Below the pieces are notes generated by a model. That model had not been told where the DNA came from. It was given only the letters and a program-made list of their open reading frames with translations, and searched no databases. This document shows, in pieces, positions 44,372-54,000 of a DNA stretch of 64,000 bases. Numbering within the stretch: position 1 is the stretch's first letter; each line of letters starts with the position of its first letter. The translations under genes were made by a program, and so were the position numbers. Source of the DNA: Roseomonas sp. AR75 (GTDB lineage: Bacteria; Pseudomonadota; Alphaproteobacteria; Acetobacterales; Acetobacteraceae); the NCBI RefSeq assembly GCF_005222815.1, contig NZ_STGB01000006.1:682001-746000 (forward strand). Reading direction: 5' to 3'.

Positions 44372-44448
44372 GCCGCGTTACATAGCAGCAACCGGCCGGA
44401 TGTGGGGGACCGCTCGCGACTTTGTGCCCAGATCCGGGCGTAATCGTG

Positions 44449-44655
44449 TCAGCGCGATGGCGGTACCGATGCCCGCGCGAGCGCCATGGCCGGCGGCAGC
44501 ACGCCAAGCAGGACCCAGTGCACGAGCGCGGAATCGCGCGTCATCAGGCCGAAGCCCCAGGCCAGCAGCGCCAGGATCTGCGCCGCGATCAGCCAGGCGA
44601 CGGAAATGGCGAAGGCGCGGGGCGCGGCGTCGAGCACCGCAAAATACTGCTTCAC
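44449..44655 (-). CDS. Small predicted membrane protein, 68 residues
   Basis: A short frame starting at GTG 44655, with two hydrophobic segments (FAISVAWLIAAQILALLAWGFGL and ALVHWVLLGVLPPAMALA) and a short basic tail. No family is recognised. No clear ribosome site precedes it; an AT-rich patch (44700-44722, ATCGTATACCTATCAT) upstream could be a promoter for it or, in the other direction, for the tRNA gene. It ends 77 bp before otsB on the same strand, so it may be the first gene of that operon. Real coding status is uncertain. Confidence 0.5.
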   Translation of the reverse strand: MKQYFAVLDAAPRAFAISVAWLIAAQILALLAWGFGLMTRDSALVHWVLLGVLPPAMALARASVPPSR

Positions 44656-44808
44656 GGCGGAATGTCCGGCGTCAGGGCGTGGCGGCGGGGGAACGAGGCA
44701 AAAATCGTATACCTATCATGCGGCCGCGTCTACACGAAAACGCGAGCGACGGTCCGCCGGGGCGCCCCGTTTCCCAGCGTCGCGATCCATCGTAGGACTC
44801 GCGCCGCA

Positions 44809-44894
44809 GCCCCTGTGGCGGAACGGTAGACGCAGGCGACTCAAAATCGCTCGCCCGAGAGGGTGTGGGAGTTCGAATCTCCCCGGGGGCACCA
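44809..44894 (+). tRNA. tRNA-Leu (anticodon CAA)
   Basis: An 86-nt tRNA gene. The acceptor stem GCCCCTG/CGGGGGC is followed by an encoded ACCA. The D-arm is GCGG...GGTAGACGC, and the anticodon stem GGCGA/TCGCT encloses loop CTCAAAA, giving anticodon CAA. The long class II variable arm (CGCCCGAGAGGGTG) fits leucine, and the T-arm is GGGAG-TTCGAAT-CTCCC. It reads UUG codons. No duplicated 3' end or integrase is seen nearby, so it does not appear to be an occupied attachment site. Confidence 0.96.
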
Positions 44895-44937
44895 GGCTGC
44901 AACATTCCGGACGGCGCAGTTTGGCCAGCGCGGCGCA

Positions 44938-45723
44938 TCAATCCAGCCGCACCGCGATCCCCTCGGCGCCCTTCACAGTGGGGAAGCGCGCCATGATCTC
45001 GGGGTCGTGGCCCGGGATCACCAGCGTCTCCGCACTCGCCAGCGAGCGTAGCCGCCGGAAGCCGTCGAGCGTTGCGCCCACGTGGTAGACCCACGGGAAG
45101 GGCAGGTTGCGTTCGAAATTCTCGAAGAAATGCGTGGCGTCGGAGGCAAGCACCAGCCAGCCCTGGCGGGTCCAGACGCGCACCACCTGCTGGCCGTCGG
45201 TGTGGCCGCCGACGCGATGCACCGTGATGCCCGGCCGCAGCGCGCCGTCGCCGTCGTGATAGGTGAGCCCGCCCTCGAACAGCTTGCGCACCGTCGCCGC
45301 GATGTCGTCGGGGTCGTAGCCGCCGCGCAGCACGGCGTGACACATGCAGGGCCCTGTGGCGTAGGCCATCTCGGCGGCCTGCAGGTGGAAGCGGGCGCGC
45401 GGGAACAGGTGCTGGTTGCCGCAATGGTCGTAGTGCAGATGGGTCAGCACCACGTCGTCCACGGCGTCCGGCGCGATGCCGAGGCAACGCAGCCCCTCGG
45501 TCGGGCAGCGCAGATGCTGCCGGCCGCGCTTCGCCGCCACCTTCGCGTCGAAGCCCGTATCCACCACCACGGTGCCGGACGGCCCGCGCACGACGAAGAC
45601 GAAATAGTCGAAGGGCATCGGCGCGTCATGCGGGTCGCCGCCGAGGAAGTTCTCGGCGCGCGTCCGCGCGGCGTGATGCGCGAAGCGGACGGCGTAGACC
45701 TCGTTGACCTCGGGATCGGACAT
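44938..45723 (-). CDS. MBL-fold lactonase-like hydrolase (AHL-lactonase family)
   Basis: A 261-residue metallo-beta-lactamase-fold protein. The zinc motif THLHYDHCGN has His95, His97, Asp99 and His100; further ligands are in GGHTDGQQVV, LASDATHFFENF and IPGHDP. The length, the start and the PFDYFVFVVRG..VVVDTGFDAKVAAKRG region match the N-acyl-homoserine-lactonase (AttM/AiiB-like) group. Such enzymes open lactone rings, but many family members act on other substrates. The ATG at 45723 is 13 bp after the SDR gene, so the three genes SBP, SDR and this one form an operon. Confidence 0.78.
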   Translation of the reverse strand: MSDPEVNEVYAVRFAHHAARTRAENFLGGDPHDAPMPFDYFVFVVRGPSGTVVVDTGFDAKVAAKRGRQHLRCPTEGLRCLGIAPDAVDDVVLTHLHYDHCGNQHLFPRARFHLQAAEMAYATGPCMCHAVLRGGYDPDDIAATVRKLFEGGLTYHDGDGALRPGITVHRVGGHTDGQQVVRVWTRQGWLVLASDATHFFENFERNLPFPWVYHVGATLDGFRRLRSLASAETLVIPGHDPEIMARFPTVKGAEGIAVRLD

Positions 45724-45736
45724 CGGTGCTTCCCGT

Positions 45737-46495
45737 TCAGGCGATGGTGAGGCCGCCATCGACGGTGATGGTGGAGCCGGTGACATAGCCCGCGCCTTTC
45801 CCGGCGAGATACACCACCGCGCCCGCCACATCCTCCGGCGTGCCGGCGCGGGCCAAAGGCACCGGCGCCAGCTTGCGCGCGCGGAACTCGGCGTCGGCGA
45901 GCATGTGGCGGTTGATGTCGGTCTCTATCGTGCCGGGCGCGACGCAGTTCACGGTGATCCCGTGCGGCGCGAGTTCCAGCGCCATGCTCCGCGCCAGCAT
46001 CATGACGCCGCCCTTCGAGGCGACGTAATGCGCGAGGTCCGGGCTGGCATGCGCCTGGTTGATCGAGGAGACCATGACGATCCGCCCGCCGCCCCCTCGC
46101 CGGACCATGCGCTGCGCGGCGGTCTGCGCGCAGGCGAAGTAGCCGCGCAGGTTCACGCCATGCACCGCATCCCAGTCGGCATCGGTGATCTCGAGAAAGG
46201 GCTTCCGCTGGATATGCGCGGCGTTGCAGACGAGGATGCCGAGGCCGCCGAGCGCCTCGTCCGCCTGCACCACCGCCGCACGCGCGGCGGCGGCGTCGCC
46301 CATGTCGGCATGTACCAGCACCGCGCGCCGGCCGAGTGCCGCGATCTGCGCAGCCAGGTCGTCCGCCTTCGCGCGGTCGCGATACCAATGAACCGCGACA
46401 TCGGCGCCCGCCTTCGCCAGGCCGAGCGCGACGGCGCGGCCGATGCCGTGGCTGTCCGCGCCGGTGACCAGCACGGTGTTGGCGAACAGGCTCAT
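45737..46495 (-). CDS. Short-chain dehydrogenase/reductase (FabG-like)
   Basis: A 252-residue classical SDR. The NAD(P) motif is TGADSHGIGRAVA (residues 11-23), the NAG-type element CNAAHI, and the catalytic set Ser143/144, Tyr157 and Lys161 (AHYVASKGG). The end YVTGSTITVDGGLTIA is typical. It reduces or oxidises a hydroxyl of an unknown small molecule. It overlaps the upstream binding-protein gene by ATGA and precedes the MBL hydrolase, suggesting uptake and processing of one compound. Confidence 0.9.
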   Translation of the reverse strand: MSLFANTVLVTGADSHGIGRAVALGLAKAGADVAVHWYRDRAKADDLAAQIAALGRRAVLVHADMGDAAAARAAVVQADEALGGLGILVCNAAHIQRKPFLEITDADWDAVHGVNLRGYFACAQTAAQRMVRRGGGGRIVMVSSINQAHASPDLAHYVASKGGVMMLARSMALELAPHGITVNCVAPGTIETDINRHMLADAEFRARKLAPVPLARAGTPEDVAGAVVYLAGKGAGYVTGSTITVDGGLTIA

Positions 46496-48078
46496 TGCGC
46501 CGGGACGACATCCATCGCCAGCGTCTCCTCATCCGTGCGCAGGCGCACGATGGTCGCGCGGTCGCGCCACACGGCCCAGGCGTACTTGATGACCGTGAGC
46601 GGCAGCGTGGCCCGGTCGGCGGTGAACAGGCGCGCGGCTTCCATCAACTGCTCGCGCCGCTTGCCCTGGTCCAGTTCCGACCCGGCCTGCTCCACCAGCG
46701 CATCCACGCGCGGGTTCGCGTAGCCGCGCCAGTTGAACTGGCCGAGGCGCCGCGCGGCGTCGGCGGAATGCGCGATGGCGGAATAGGTGTAGTATGCCTC
46801 GCCGGTGATCGTGCCCCAGCCCGCCATGGTGGCGGAGAGCTCGCCGCGCGGACGCGCCGAGAACAGCACCGCCACCGGCATCGCCGCCGGCTGCACCTCG
46901 ATGCCGATGCGCGCCAGCATCTGCACCAGCGCGGTGCCCACCTCGCGGTCGCCCGGCAGGCGGTCCGCGGTGAAGCTCAGCGTGAAGCGGAAGCCGTTCG
47001 GCAGGCCGGCTTCGGCCAGCAGCTGGCGTGCACGCGCGAGGTTCGGCCGCACCTCGGGGATCGCGGGATCGTAGCCGAAGATGCCGCGCGAGACGATCTG
47101 GGTCGCCGGCGCGCCCATGCCTTCCATCGCGATCTCCGACAGCGCCCGGCGGTCGATGGCGAGGTCGATCGCCTCCCGCACGCGCGGGTCGCGGAACGGA
47201 TTGCTGGCGAGCGGCGAGCCGTCCTTCGCGCTGACCTGCGGCGTCCGCTCGCGCAGGTCGAAATCCATCAGGAAGACGAAGATCGTCTCCTGCGTCGGCA
47301 CCGCAAGGCGCTGGTTGCGCTGCAGTGTCTGCACGTCCGACGCGGTGACGCGACTGATCATGTCCACCTGCCGCGCCAGAAGCTGCGCGGTGCGTGCGGC
47401 GTCGTTGGAGATCTCGCGTCGCACCACGCGCTGCCAGGGCTGCGCGCCGCCCCAATAGCCATCGAAGCGTTCCAGCACCAGCTCCTGCCGCGGTGTCCAG
47501 GACACGTAGCGATAGGGGCCGGTGCCGATGGCGGCGCGGCCGGAATTGAACGCCTCGCTCGCCGTCTCCCGCGTGGTGTTGGCGGCGGCGCGCGAGGAGA
47601 CGACCAGCAGGCGCACCAGGTCATTCGGCAGCGTCGGCGCGGGCTCCGCGGTGGTCAGGCGGATCGTGTAGGGGTCCACCACCTGCACGCCCTGGATCCG
47701 GCGCGTGTAGAGCGTGGCGGGGTTCGGGCCGGTGACGCCGGGGATGCGTTCGATCGAGAAGCGCACGTCCTCGGCGGTGAAGTCGGAGCCGTCGTGGAAC
47801 TTGACCCCGCGGCGCAGCCGGAACTCCCAGGTGGTCGGCCCGACGGCGCTCCAGGATTCCGCCAGCGCGGGCTGCACCTGCAGATTCTCGTCCGCGCGCA
47901 CCAGCGTGTCGTAGATGTGCTTCAGCGCCTCCACATGCACGCCGAGCGCGCTGAAATGCGGATCGATGGATTCCGGCCCGGCGCGCACGCCGATGGTGAG
48001 CGTCTGCGCAAAGCCCTGCGAGGCGGCGAACAGGCCGGCAGCAAGGGTCAGGGCGCGAAGTGTGCGCATGCCGAACAT
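46492..48078 (-). CDS. Peptide-type ABC substrate-binding protein (orphan)
   Basis: A 528-residue family 5 binding protein with a signal peptide (MRTLRALTLAAGLFAASQGFAQ). TLTIGVRAGPESIDPHFSALGVHVEALKHIYDTLVRADENLQVQPALAESW, WEFRLRRGVKFHDGSDFTAEDVRFSIERI and IGTGPYRYVSWTPRQELVLERFDGYWGG are family landmarks. The ATG at 48078 (or 48069) opens the signal peptide. It has no permease or ATPase partner nearby but is translationally coupled to an SDR and an MBL hydrolase. The cargo is probably their substrate (inference). Confidence 0.9.
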   Translation of the reverse strand: MFGMRTLRALTLAAGLFAASQGFAQTLTIGVRAGPESIDPHFSALGVHVEALKHIYDTLVRADENLQVQPALAESWSAVGPTTWEFRLRRGVKFHDGSDFTAEDVRFSIERIPGVTGPNPATLYTRRIQGVQVVDPYTIRLTTAEPAPTLPNDLVRLLVVSSRAAANTTRETASEAFNSGRAAIGTGPYRYVSWTPRQELVLERFDGYWGGAQPWQRVVRREISNDAARTAQLLARQVDMISRVTASDVQTLQRNQRLAVPTQETIFVFLMDFDLRERTPQVSAKDGSPLASNPFRDPRVREAIDLAIDRRALSEIAMEGMGAPATQIVSRGIFGYDPAIPEVRPNLARARQLLAEAGLPNGFRFTLSFTADRLPGDREVGTALVQMLARIGIEVQPAAMPVAVLFSARPRGELSATMAGWGTITGEAYYTYSAIAHSADAARRLGQFNWRGYANPRVDALVEQAGSELDQGKRREQLMEAARLFTADRATLPLTVIKYAWAVWRDRATIVRLRTDEETLAMDVVPAQ

Positions 48079-48138
48079 CAGCCAATCTCCCGAACAGCGT
48101 CGGAGCCTAGGCGCGTCTGCGCGCCCGGCGCAACCGGG

Positions 48139-49842
48139 CTAGATGGCGATCGCCGCCGCGGGCCGGCGCGGATCGGCCGCGGCATTCAGCAACCCGCTCG
48201 CGGGATCGCTGCGGATCAGTTCCACGCAGCCGGCCAGCGCGGTCCATTCGGGCCAGTCGGCGATGACGTGGCCGCGTGCAGCGAGCGCTGTCTTCACCTC
48301 CGCGCCGATGCGCCCTTCCAGCGCAAGCCGCCCGGGGAAGTAGTCATGCGGCGAGGACGACGACGGGAAGGCATAGGTGGCGACGCGCGGCGCCTCCACC
48401 GCCTCCTGCGGGCTCATGCCGAAATGCAGCAGGTTCAGCAGCACCTGCAGCATCGCCTGCGGCTGCACGTCGTTGCCCGGCGTGCCGAAGGGCATCACGC
48501 CGCCATCGGCAAGTTCCATCAGCGCCGGCATCGGCGTCAGCCGCGGGCGCTTGCCGGGCGCGTAGCCGGCGGGATGCGCGGGGTCGGTGCGGTTCTGCGA
48601 TCCGCGTCCCGACACCATCAGCCCCGTCCCCGTCACCAGCGGCCCGGTCCAGGATCCGTCCGATGGCGTGGCGGAGACCGCGTTGCCCCAGCGATCGATC
48701 ACGCAGACATAGGAGGTGCCGGCCTCGACCGGCGGCTCGTGTTCGCGCGAGGGCGCATCGGCCGCCGCCGGCCCGGCACCGATAAGCCGTTCCGGCATGC
48801 CCGGATGCGCGCGCTGCCGGTCGATGCCCGCGACGCGGCGCGCGACATGTGCGTCGGAAAGCATCTCCGTCATCGGTACGTCCACGAAGGCGGGATCACC
48901 CACGTGGTATTCGCGGTCGGCGAAGGCCGCCTTCAGGCATTCGGCGATCAGGTGGAGGTAGTCGGGCGTGTTGTGCGCCAGCCCGTCCAGCCCGGCGCGC
49001 TCCACCAGCAGCAGCGCCTGCGCCAGCGTCGGCCCCTGGCACCAGGGGCCGCAGGTGAAGAGACGGTTGCCCCGCCACACCACTGACAGTGCGGGCTCCA
49101 CCGGCGAGCGATAGGACGCCATGTCCGCCATCGTCAGGAAGCCGCCCTCCTGCGCCTGGAAGCGTGTGATCTCGCGCGCGATGTCGCCGCGGTAGAAGGC
49201 ATCATGCGCCGCCTGCAGCCCGGCCTCCCGGCCGCCCGAGAGCGCGGCGCGCTCCTGCTCGATCATGTAGCGCAGGGATTTCGCCAGGTCGGACTGCACG
49301 AATTTCTGGCCGACCTTCGGCAACTCGCCGCCGGGCAGGAAGATCGCGGCGTTGTACGGCCAGCGGCGATAGCCGGCTTCGTTCTTCGCGATGTTGTTGG
49401 CCAGCACGTCATAGACGGCGAAGCCTTCCGCGGCGAAGCGCAGCGCATACTGTGCCACGTCTCCGAAGCCCATCGTGCCGTGCCGGCGCAGCGCGGTGAT
49501 CCACGCATCGGGTGCCGCCGGCACCACCGTGCGCAGGACCCCCGGCGGCATCTTGCCGCCATGCGACTCACGAAAGAGGTCGCGCGGGATGGACATGGGC
49601 CAGGGGCCGAGGCCGGCGATGGTCTCCACGCGCCCATCCGCCAGCCGGATCAGGATCGGTGCGACGCCGGCGACGCTGACGATGTCCGGGTGCAGCACGC
49701 CCAGTGCGATGCCCGCAGCCGCCGCCGCATCCACCGCATTGCCGCCGCCCTCCAGCACCGAGAAGGCGGCGGCCGAGGCCAGGTAGTGCCCCGCGGAGAC
49801 GGCGTGGCGCGTGCCGGAGATGGTGGGCCGCGTGGTGCGCAT
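48139..49842 (-). CDS. Gamma-glutamyltransferase family protein
   Basis: A 567-residue Ntn-hydrolase of the GGT family. The N-terminal HAVSAGHYLASAAAFSVLEGGGNAVDAAAAAGIALGVLHPDIVSVAG is typical, and GVLRTVVPAAPDAW follows. The autoprocessing nucleophile is probably Thr376 in EAGTSYVCVIDRWGNAVS. The usual TTH is TSY here, keeping the Thr but changing its neighbours, so substrate preference may differ from glutathione. No signal peptide is seen, so it may be cytoplasmic. ATG 49842 is used; TTG 49851, overlapping the TctC stop as TTGA, is a coupled alternative. It follows a TctC receptor gene, a pair suggesting breakdown of an imported amide. Confidence 0.85.
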   Translation of the reverse strand: MRTTRPTISGTRHAVSAGHYLASAAAFSVLEGGGNAVDAAAAAGIALGVLHPDIVSVAGVAPILIRLADGRVETIAGLGPWPMSIPRDLFRESHGGKMPPGVLRTVVPAAPDAWITALRRHGTMGFGDVAQYALRFAAEGFAVYDVLANNIAKNEAGYRRWPYNAAIFLPGGELPKVGQKFVQSDLAKSLRYMIEQERAALSGGREAGLQAAHDAFYRGDIAREITRFQAQEGGFLTMADMASYRSPVEPALSVVWRGNRLFTCGPWCQGPTLAQALLLVERAGLDGLAHNTPDYLHLIAECLKAAFADREYHVGDPAFVDVPMTEMLSDAHVARRVAGIDRQRAHPGMPERLIGAGPAAADAPSREHEPPVEAGTSYVCVIDRWGNAVSATPSDGSWTGPLVTGTGLMVSGRGSQNRTDPAHPAGYAPGKRPRLTPMPALMELADGGVMPFGTPGNDVQPQAMLQVLLNLLHFGMSPQEAVEAPRVATYAFPSSSSPHDYFPGRLALEGRIGAEVKTALAARGHVIADWPEWTALAGCVELIRSDPASGLLNAAADPRRPAAAIAI

Positions 49843-49847
49843 CGGCC

Positions 49848-50828
49848 TCAATCCATCTTCGCGCCGGACCGCCGCGCGATGTCCGCCCAGCGGCCGATCT
49901 CCACCGCCATGTAGTCGCGGAATTCCGGCGCGGTGGAGCTTTGCGGCCGCATGCCCGCGGTGATCATCGTCTGCTGGAAGGGTTCGCTCTGCGTCACCTG
50001 CCGGATGCCGTCGCTGAGCTTGCGCAGGATCTCCGGCGGCAGCCCGGCGGGGCCGGCGAAGCCGAGCCAGCCGCTCGCCTCGTAGCGCGCGAAGCCGGCT
50101 TCCACGAAGCTCGGCACCTGCGGCAGCAGCGGATCACGGGAGCGTCCGGTGGTGGCGAGCGCGCGGATCTGGTCGTTGCGCACCGCCGCCAGCAGGGAGT
50201 TGATCGTGTTGAACAGCATGTCCACCTGGCCGCCGAGCAGCGCCGTCAACGCCGCGGGGCTGCCGCGATAGGGCACGTGCACGATGTCCACCCCGGCCTC
50301 CAGCCGGAACAGCTCCCCCGCCATGTGGGTGGAGGTGCCGCTGCCCGCCGACGCCCAGGTGAGCTGCCCCGGCCGCGCCTTCGCCGCGGCGACGACATCA
50401 GCCACGCTGCGGAAGGGCGAATCCTGCTTCACCGCCAGCGCGCAGTCGTTCGACGCGCCGAGGCCGAGCGGCGTGAAGGAGGTCAGCGGATCATAGGGCA
50501 CGCTCGGCAGAAGCGCCGGCGAGATCGCCATGGAGGAGGAGTTGATGACGCCGATCGTGTAGCCATCCTTCGGCGCCTTCGCGATCAGGTCGCTGCCGAT
50601 GGTGCCGCCGGCGCCGACGCGGTTCTCCACCACCACGGGCTGGCCCCACAGCTCAGCCAGGCGCTGCGCCACGACGCGGCCCAGGATGTCCTGCCCGGAC
50701 CCGGCGGCGGAGGGCACGATCATGCGGATCGGGCGCGTCGGGAAATCCGACTGGGCATGAACGGAACCGGGCGCGGCGAGCGCACCGAGCGCGAGGAGAA
50801 CGGGGCGGCGGCGGAGGGCGGCTGGCAT
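49848..50828 (-). CDS. TctC/Bug family periplasmic receptor
   Basis: A 326-residue Bug receptor with a signal peptide (LRRRPVLLALGALAAPGSVHAQ). Landmarks are PTRPIRMIVPSAAGSGQDILGRVVAQRLAE, QPVVVENRVGAGGTIGSDLIAKA, VHVPYRGSPAALTALLGGQVDMLFNT and IRALATTG. The usual PFxPGG loop is changed to PSAAGSG, so its ligand may differ from that of the other two receptors in this window. It is immediately upstream of the gamma-glutamyltransferase gene (TTGA overlap). No tctAB genes are present. Confidence 0.9.
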   Translation of the reverse strand: MPAALRRRPVLLALGALAAPGSVHAQSDFPTRPIRMIVPSAAGSGQDILGRVVAQRLAELWGQPVVVENRVGAGGTIGSDLIAKAPKDGYTIGVINSSSMAISPALLPSVPYDPLTSFTPLGLGASNDCALAVKQDSPFRSVADVVAAAKARPGQLTWASAGSGTSTHMAGELFRLEAGVDIVHVPYRGSPAALTALLGGQVDMLFNTINSLLAAVRNDQIRALATTGRSRDPLLPQVPSFVEAGFARYEASGWLGFAGPAGLPPEILRKLSDGIRQVTQSEPFQQTMITAGMRPQSSTAPEFRDYMAVEIGRWADIARRSGAKMD

Positions 50829-50950
50829 GGGTCACCTCGGGAAGCGCGCAGGATCATGCCGCCAACAGGGCGGTGACCGTCAACCGCCCGCCAGGGACGC
50901 AACCGCGCCGGCCCGTTGCCGTTGACGCCGCGCAGCAGGGCAGGGCGCGC

Positions 50951-51025
50951 ATGAACGGCATCGTCTACATCATCGGCGCGGCGGTGATCGTGCTCGCGAT
51001 CCTCGGCTTCGTCGGCTTCCGCTGA
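50951..51025 (+). CDS. 24-residue membrane peptide
   Basis: ATG 50951 to TGA 51025 encodes a peptide of 24 residues, starting MNGIVYIIGAAVIV and ending LGFVGFR. It is almost wholly one hydrophobic helix with a C-terminal Arg. Very similar tiny proteins (Met-x-Gly-Ile-x-Tyr..., ending in Gly-x-Arg) are recalled from other alphaproteobacteria, so this is likely real. It ends one base before the stop codon of the convergent caspase gene. A purine-rich ribosome site is not clear (CAGGGCGCGC precedes the ATG). Confidence 0.6.
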   Translation: MNGIVYIIGAAVIVLAILGFVGFR

Positions 51026-54000
51026 TCAGCGGCGCACCTGCGCAAGCGGGAAGCTGCGCAGGTCGCGTTGCGCCGTGCGGAACACCGCATCCTGCCGGTG
51101 CCGCTTTTCCGCCGCGAGCTGCGGCACGCGGCGCATCACCCATTCGCCCAGCGCCAGCGCGCTGACGCGCCCCTCGCCATCCACCGCGGCGCGGCCCTGC
51201 AGGCCTTCGCGCAGCGCATAGGCGAAGACGCCGTTGCGGTCGTCGTAGCTGTCCAGCGCCTCCTGCACGCTGGTGCTCGCCGCCAGCAGGAAGCGCCCGG
51301 TCTCGTTTCCCAGCGCGGAGAGCTGGTCCACCGTGAGCTGCCCGGCATGGCATGTGTCGAGCAGCAGGAAGGCGTCGCGCGCGCGGATGCGCGACAGGGC
51401 GGAGACCAGCGTGGTGTCCTCGATCCCCTGCCGCCGCAGCGTGCCCCAGCTCGACAGATCGGCAGTATCGTGCGGCAGGAACAGGAAGCGGTTGTCCGGC
51501 TCCGTGCGCACGCCATGCCCGGCGAGGTACAGCACGAAGGTGTCGCCCGGCGCGGCATCGCGCGCAGCCGCGTCCAGCGCCGCCAGGATGCCGTCGCGCG
51601 TCGCCTCCGCATCGCGCAGCACGGTGCTCCGCACCTCGCTGAACAGGCCCTGCGCCTGGCGGCGCAGCGTGTCCGTCACCGTCTCCGCATCCGGCACGGC
51701 AAAGCGCAGGTTCATCGCGGGATTGGCATAGGCGTTGACGCCGATGGCCAGCACCACCAGCCGCGCCGCGCCGGCCGGCGCCTGCGGCGCGCCGGCGCGG
51801 CGCAGATCCAGCACCGGGCCTTCGGCGAAGACCGCGCGGTCCTCGTCATGCAGGCGGGTCGCGATGCGGTTCGGGCCCGGATCCAACGCGACCTCGACGA
51901 GGGTCTCGCCCCGCGTCGCTGCCTCCACCCGCGCCGCCAGCCGGTCGTTCACAAGCACGTCGAGCGGGCCGAGGCCGAGGCCGCGATCCGTCGCGGTCAG
52001 GCCGAGGCGTAGTGTCGTCGCGCCCTCCGGCAGGCTGCGCGTGTCCCAGGCAAGCGCCGCGCAGCCCTCCGGCGTCACGGCGCAGAGGCTGCCCGGCGCA
52101 AGCTGCGGCAGGCGGCCGAGCCGCGCACGGATCTCGCCGAGTTCCGCCAGCCGCGCGAGGCCGGGCTTCGCATCGCCGGCGATCCGCGCATGCACGGCGG
52201 CGGGCGCGTAGAGCGCGCGATAGGCCTGGCGGAAGCTCGCCCATTCCGGCGTCTGGTTGCGGCCGCGGTTGAGATGCAGCCCGACGAGTTCCTGGCCGCC
52301 ATAGGGCGCGTGGTCGAACAGCCCTTCCGGCGTCCAGAGCACCCAGCGCAACGTCTGCGCGTGGATGAACAGCGCGGCCTGCTCGGCGATGTCCTCGCCG
52401 GCCAGACGGTACCAGCGCAACGTGCCGTCGCCGAGCGCGGCAACCGCGACATCGCCGGCGACGGCGAGGCCCCAGGCGGCGCCCGGCAGCGCCAGCGCGG
52501 CGCGCGGCTGGCCGCCGGCGTCATAGAGGCGCAGATGGTTGTCGCTGCCGAGCAGGATGCCGCGGTCGCCCGGCAGCAGCGCCAGGCTGCGCGCGAACTC
52601 GCCCTCGCCCAGGCGCAGCGGCACGTTGCCCAGCCGCGGGCGGTTGGAGTTTCGCCAGTCGGCCGCGACCTGCAGCTTGCCGACGCCGCTTGGCGCCGCG
52701 GTCACGAAATCCGTGGAAGTGCCAGGTGGCAGCAGGCGCCCCGTACCGGCGTCGAAGACGATCGGCTGGGCATCCGGCCGCAGCGCGATACGCAGCTTGA
52801 GGCCGTCCGGCGAGAGGGCCAGCGTCGCGCCGGTGTTGCGGAAATCCGCGCCGGGCGGGCGCGGCGCGAAGGCCAGCGCGCCATCCGGCCCCAACCTGCC
52901 CCAGCCCGGATCTGCCGCGGCATAGGCGACGCCGCCGCCATGCGGCAGCGCCAGCAGATGCGCAATGGCGTCGCGCGCGGCGGGGATGTCGGTGGCGGGG
53001 CCGAGGCCGAAATCCTGCCAGCGGCGGATGACGAAGTCGCGCCGCTCCTCCCCGCCGCCCGCACCGGCGCTGCCGGGCAGGCTGGCGATGCCGCGCTGGC
53101 CGCGTGGCGCGGCGCGCGTCGTGGCGGCCGCGGTGCGGCTCGCTTCGGGGCGCCGCGCATAGCCGGCCGCGTGAAGCTGCACGCCGCCACGGCCATCGGC
53201 CGCCCAGGCGACGGCGGGCAGGCCCTCCCCGGCGAGGCCGGTGGTATCGGGCGCAAAGACCAGGCGAAGGTCGGCGGCGGCCAGTACTTCCACGCGCAGC
53301 CGGTCCTCGAAACCGACGGCGAGCAGCGCGCCATCGGGCGACCAGGCCAGGCCGAAGGGGCGGGCGCCCTGGACGGGCACGCCTTCCGCCAGCTTCCGGC
53401 CATCCGCCGCGCGATGGACCCGCACCTTGCCATCCGCGCCGGTCGCGGCGAGCCGCGCGCCGGTCGCATCGAAGGCCAGCATGCGCGCGGAGGCGGCATA
53501 GCCCGCATCTTCCCAGGCGAGGCGGCCATTCGTCGCGTTCCAGATCCTGATGCCCGCCCGTCCGCCGAGCGCCGCGGCCAGCATGCCGCCATCCGGCGAG
53601 ACCGCGAGATGCTGCACCGGCGCGGGCAGGCCGGGCAGTCGCGCGATCAGTACGCCGCGCTGCACATCGAAGACGTAGATCGCGAAGGCGCCGTCCCAGG
53701 CGGCGGCGGTGAAGCCGGCGGCGAAGGCGCGGCTGCCATCCGGCGACAACGCAACGGCGTAGAGCTCGCCCTCCCCTTCCGGTGCGATGGGCACGCGCAG
53801 CACGCCGCGCGGCGTGCCATCCGGCAGGTCCCACAGGCGGAGCGTCTTGTCGTCCGACACGCTGGCGAGCAGACGTCCCGCCGCGTCGGTTGCCAGCCGC
53901 GCGACGGGCGCGGTGTGCGCCGCGGCCTCGATGCGCAGGAAGGCCTGCTGCGGCGGCTCCCCGCCTGTTGCGCGCGATGCGGGCTGGGCCAGCGCCGCGG

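Noticed and set aside
44895..44937. Genomic-island attachment site at tRNA-Leu
   Set aside because: No second copy of the tRNA 3' end or integrase was seen within the window.
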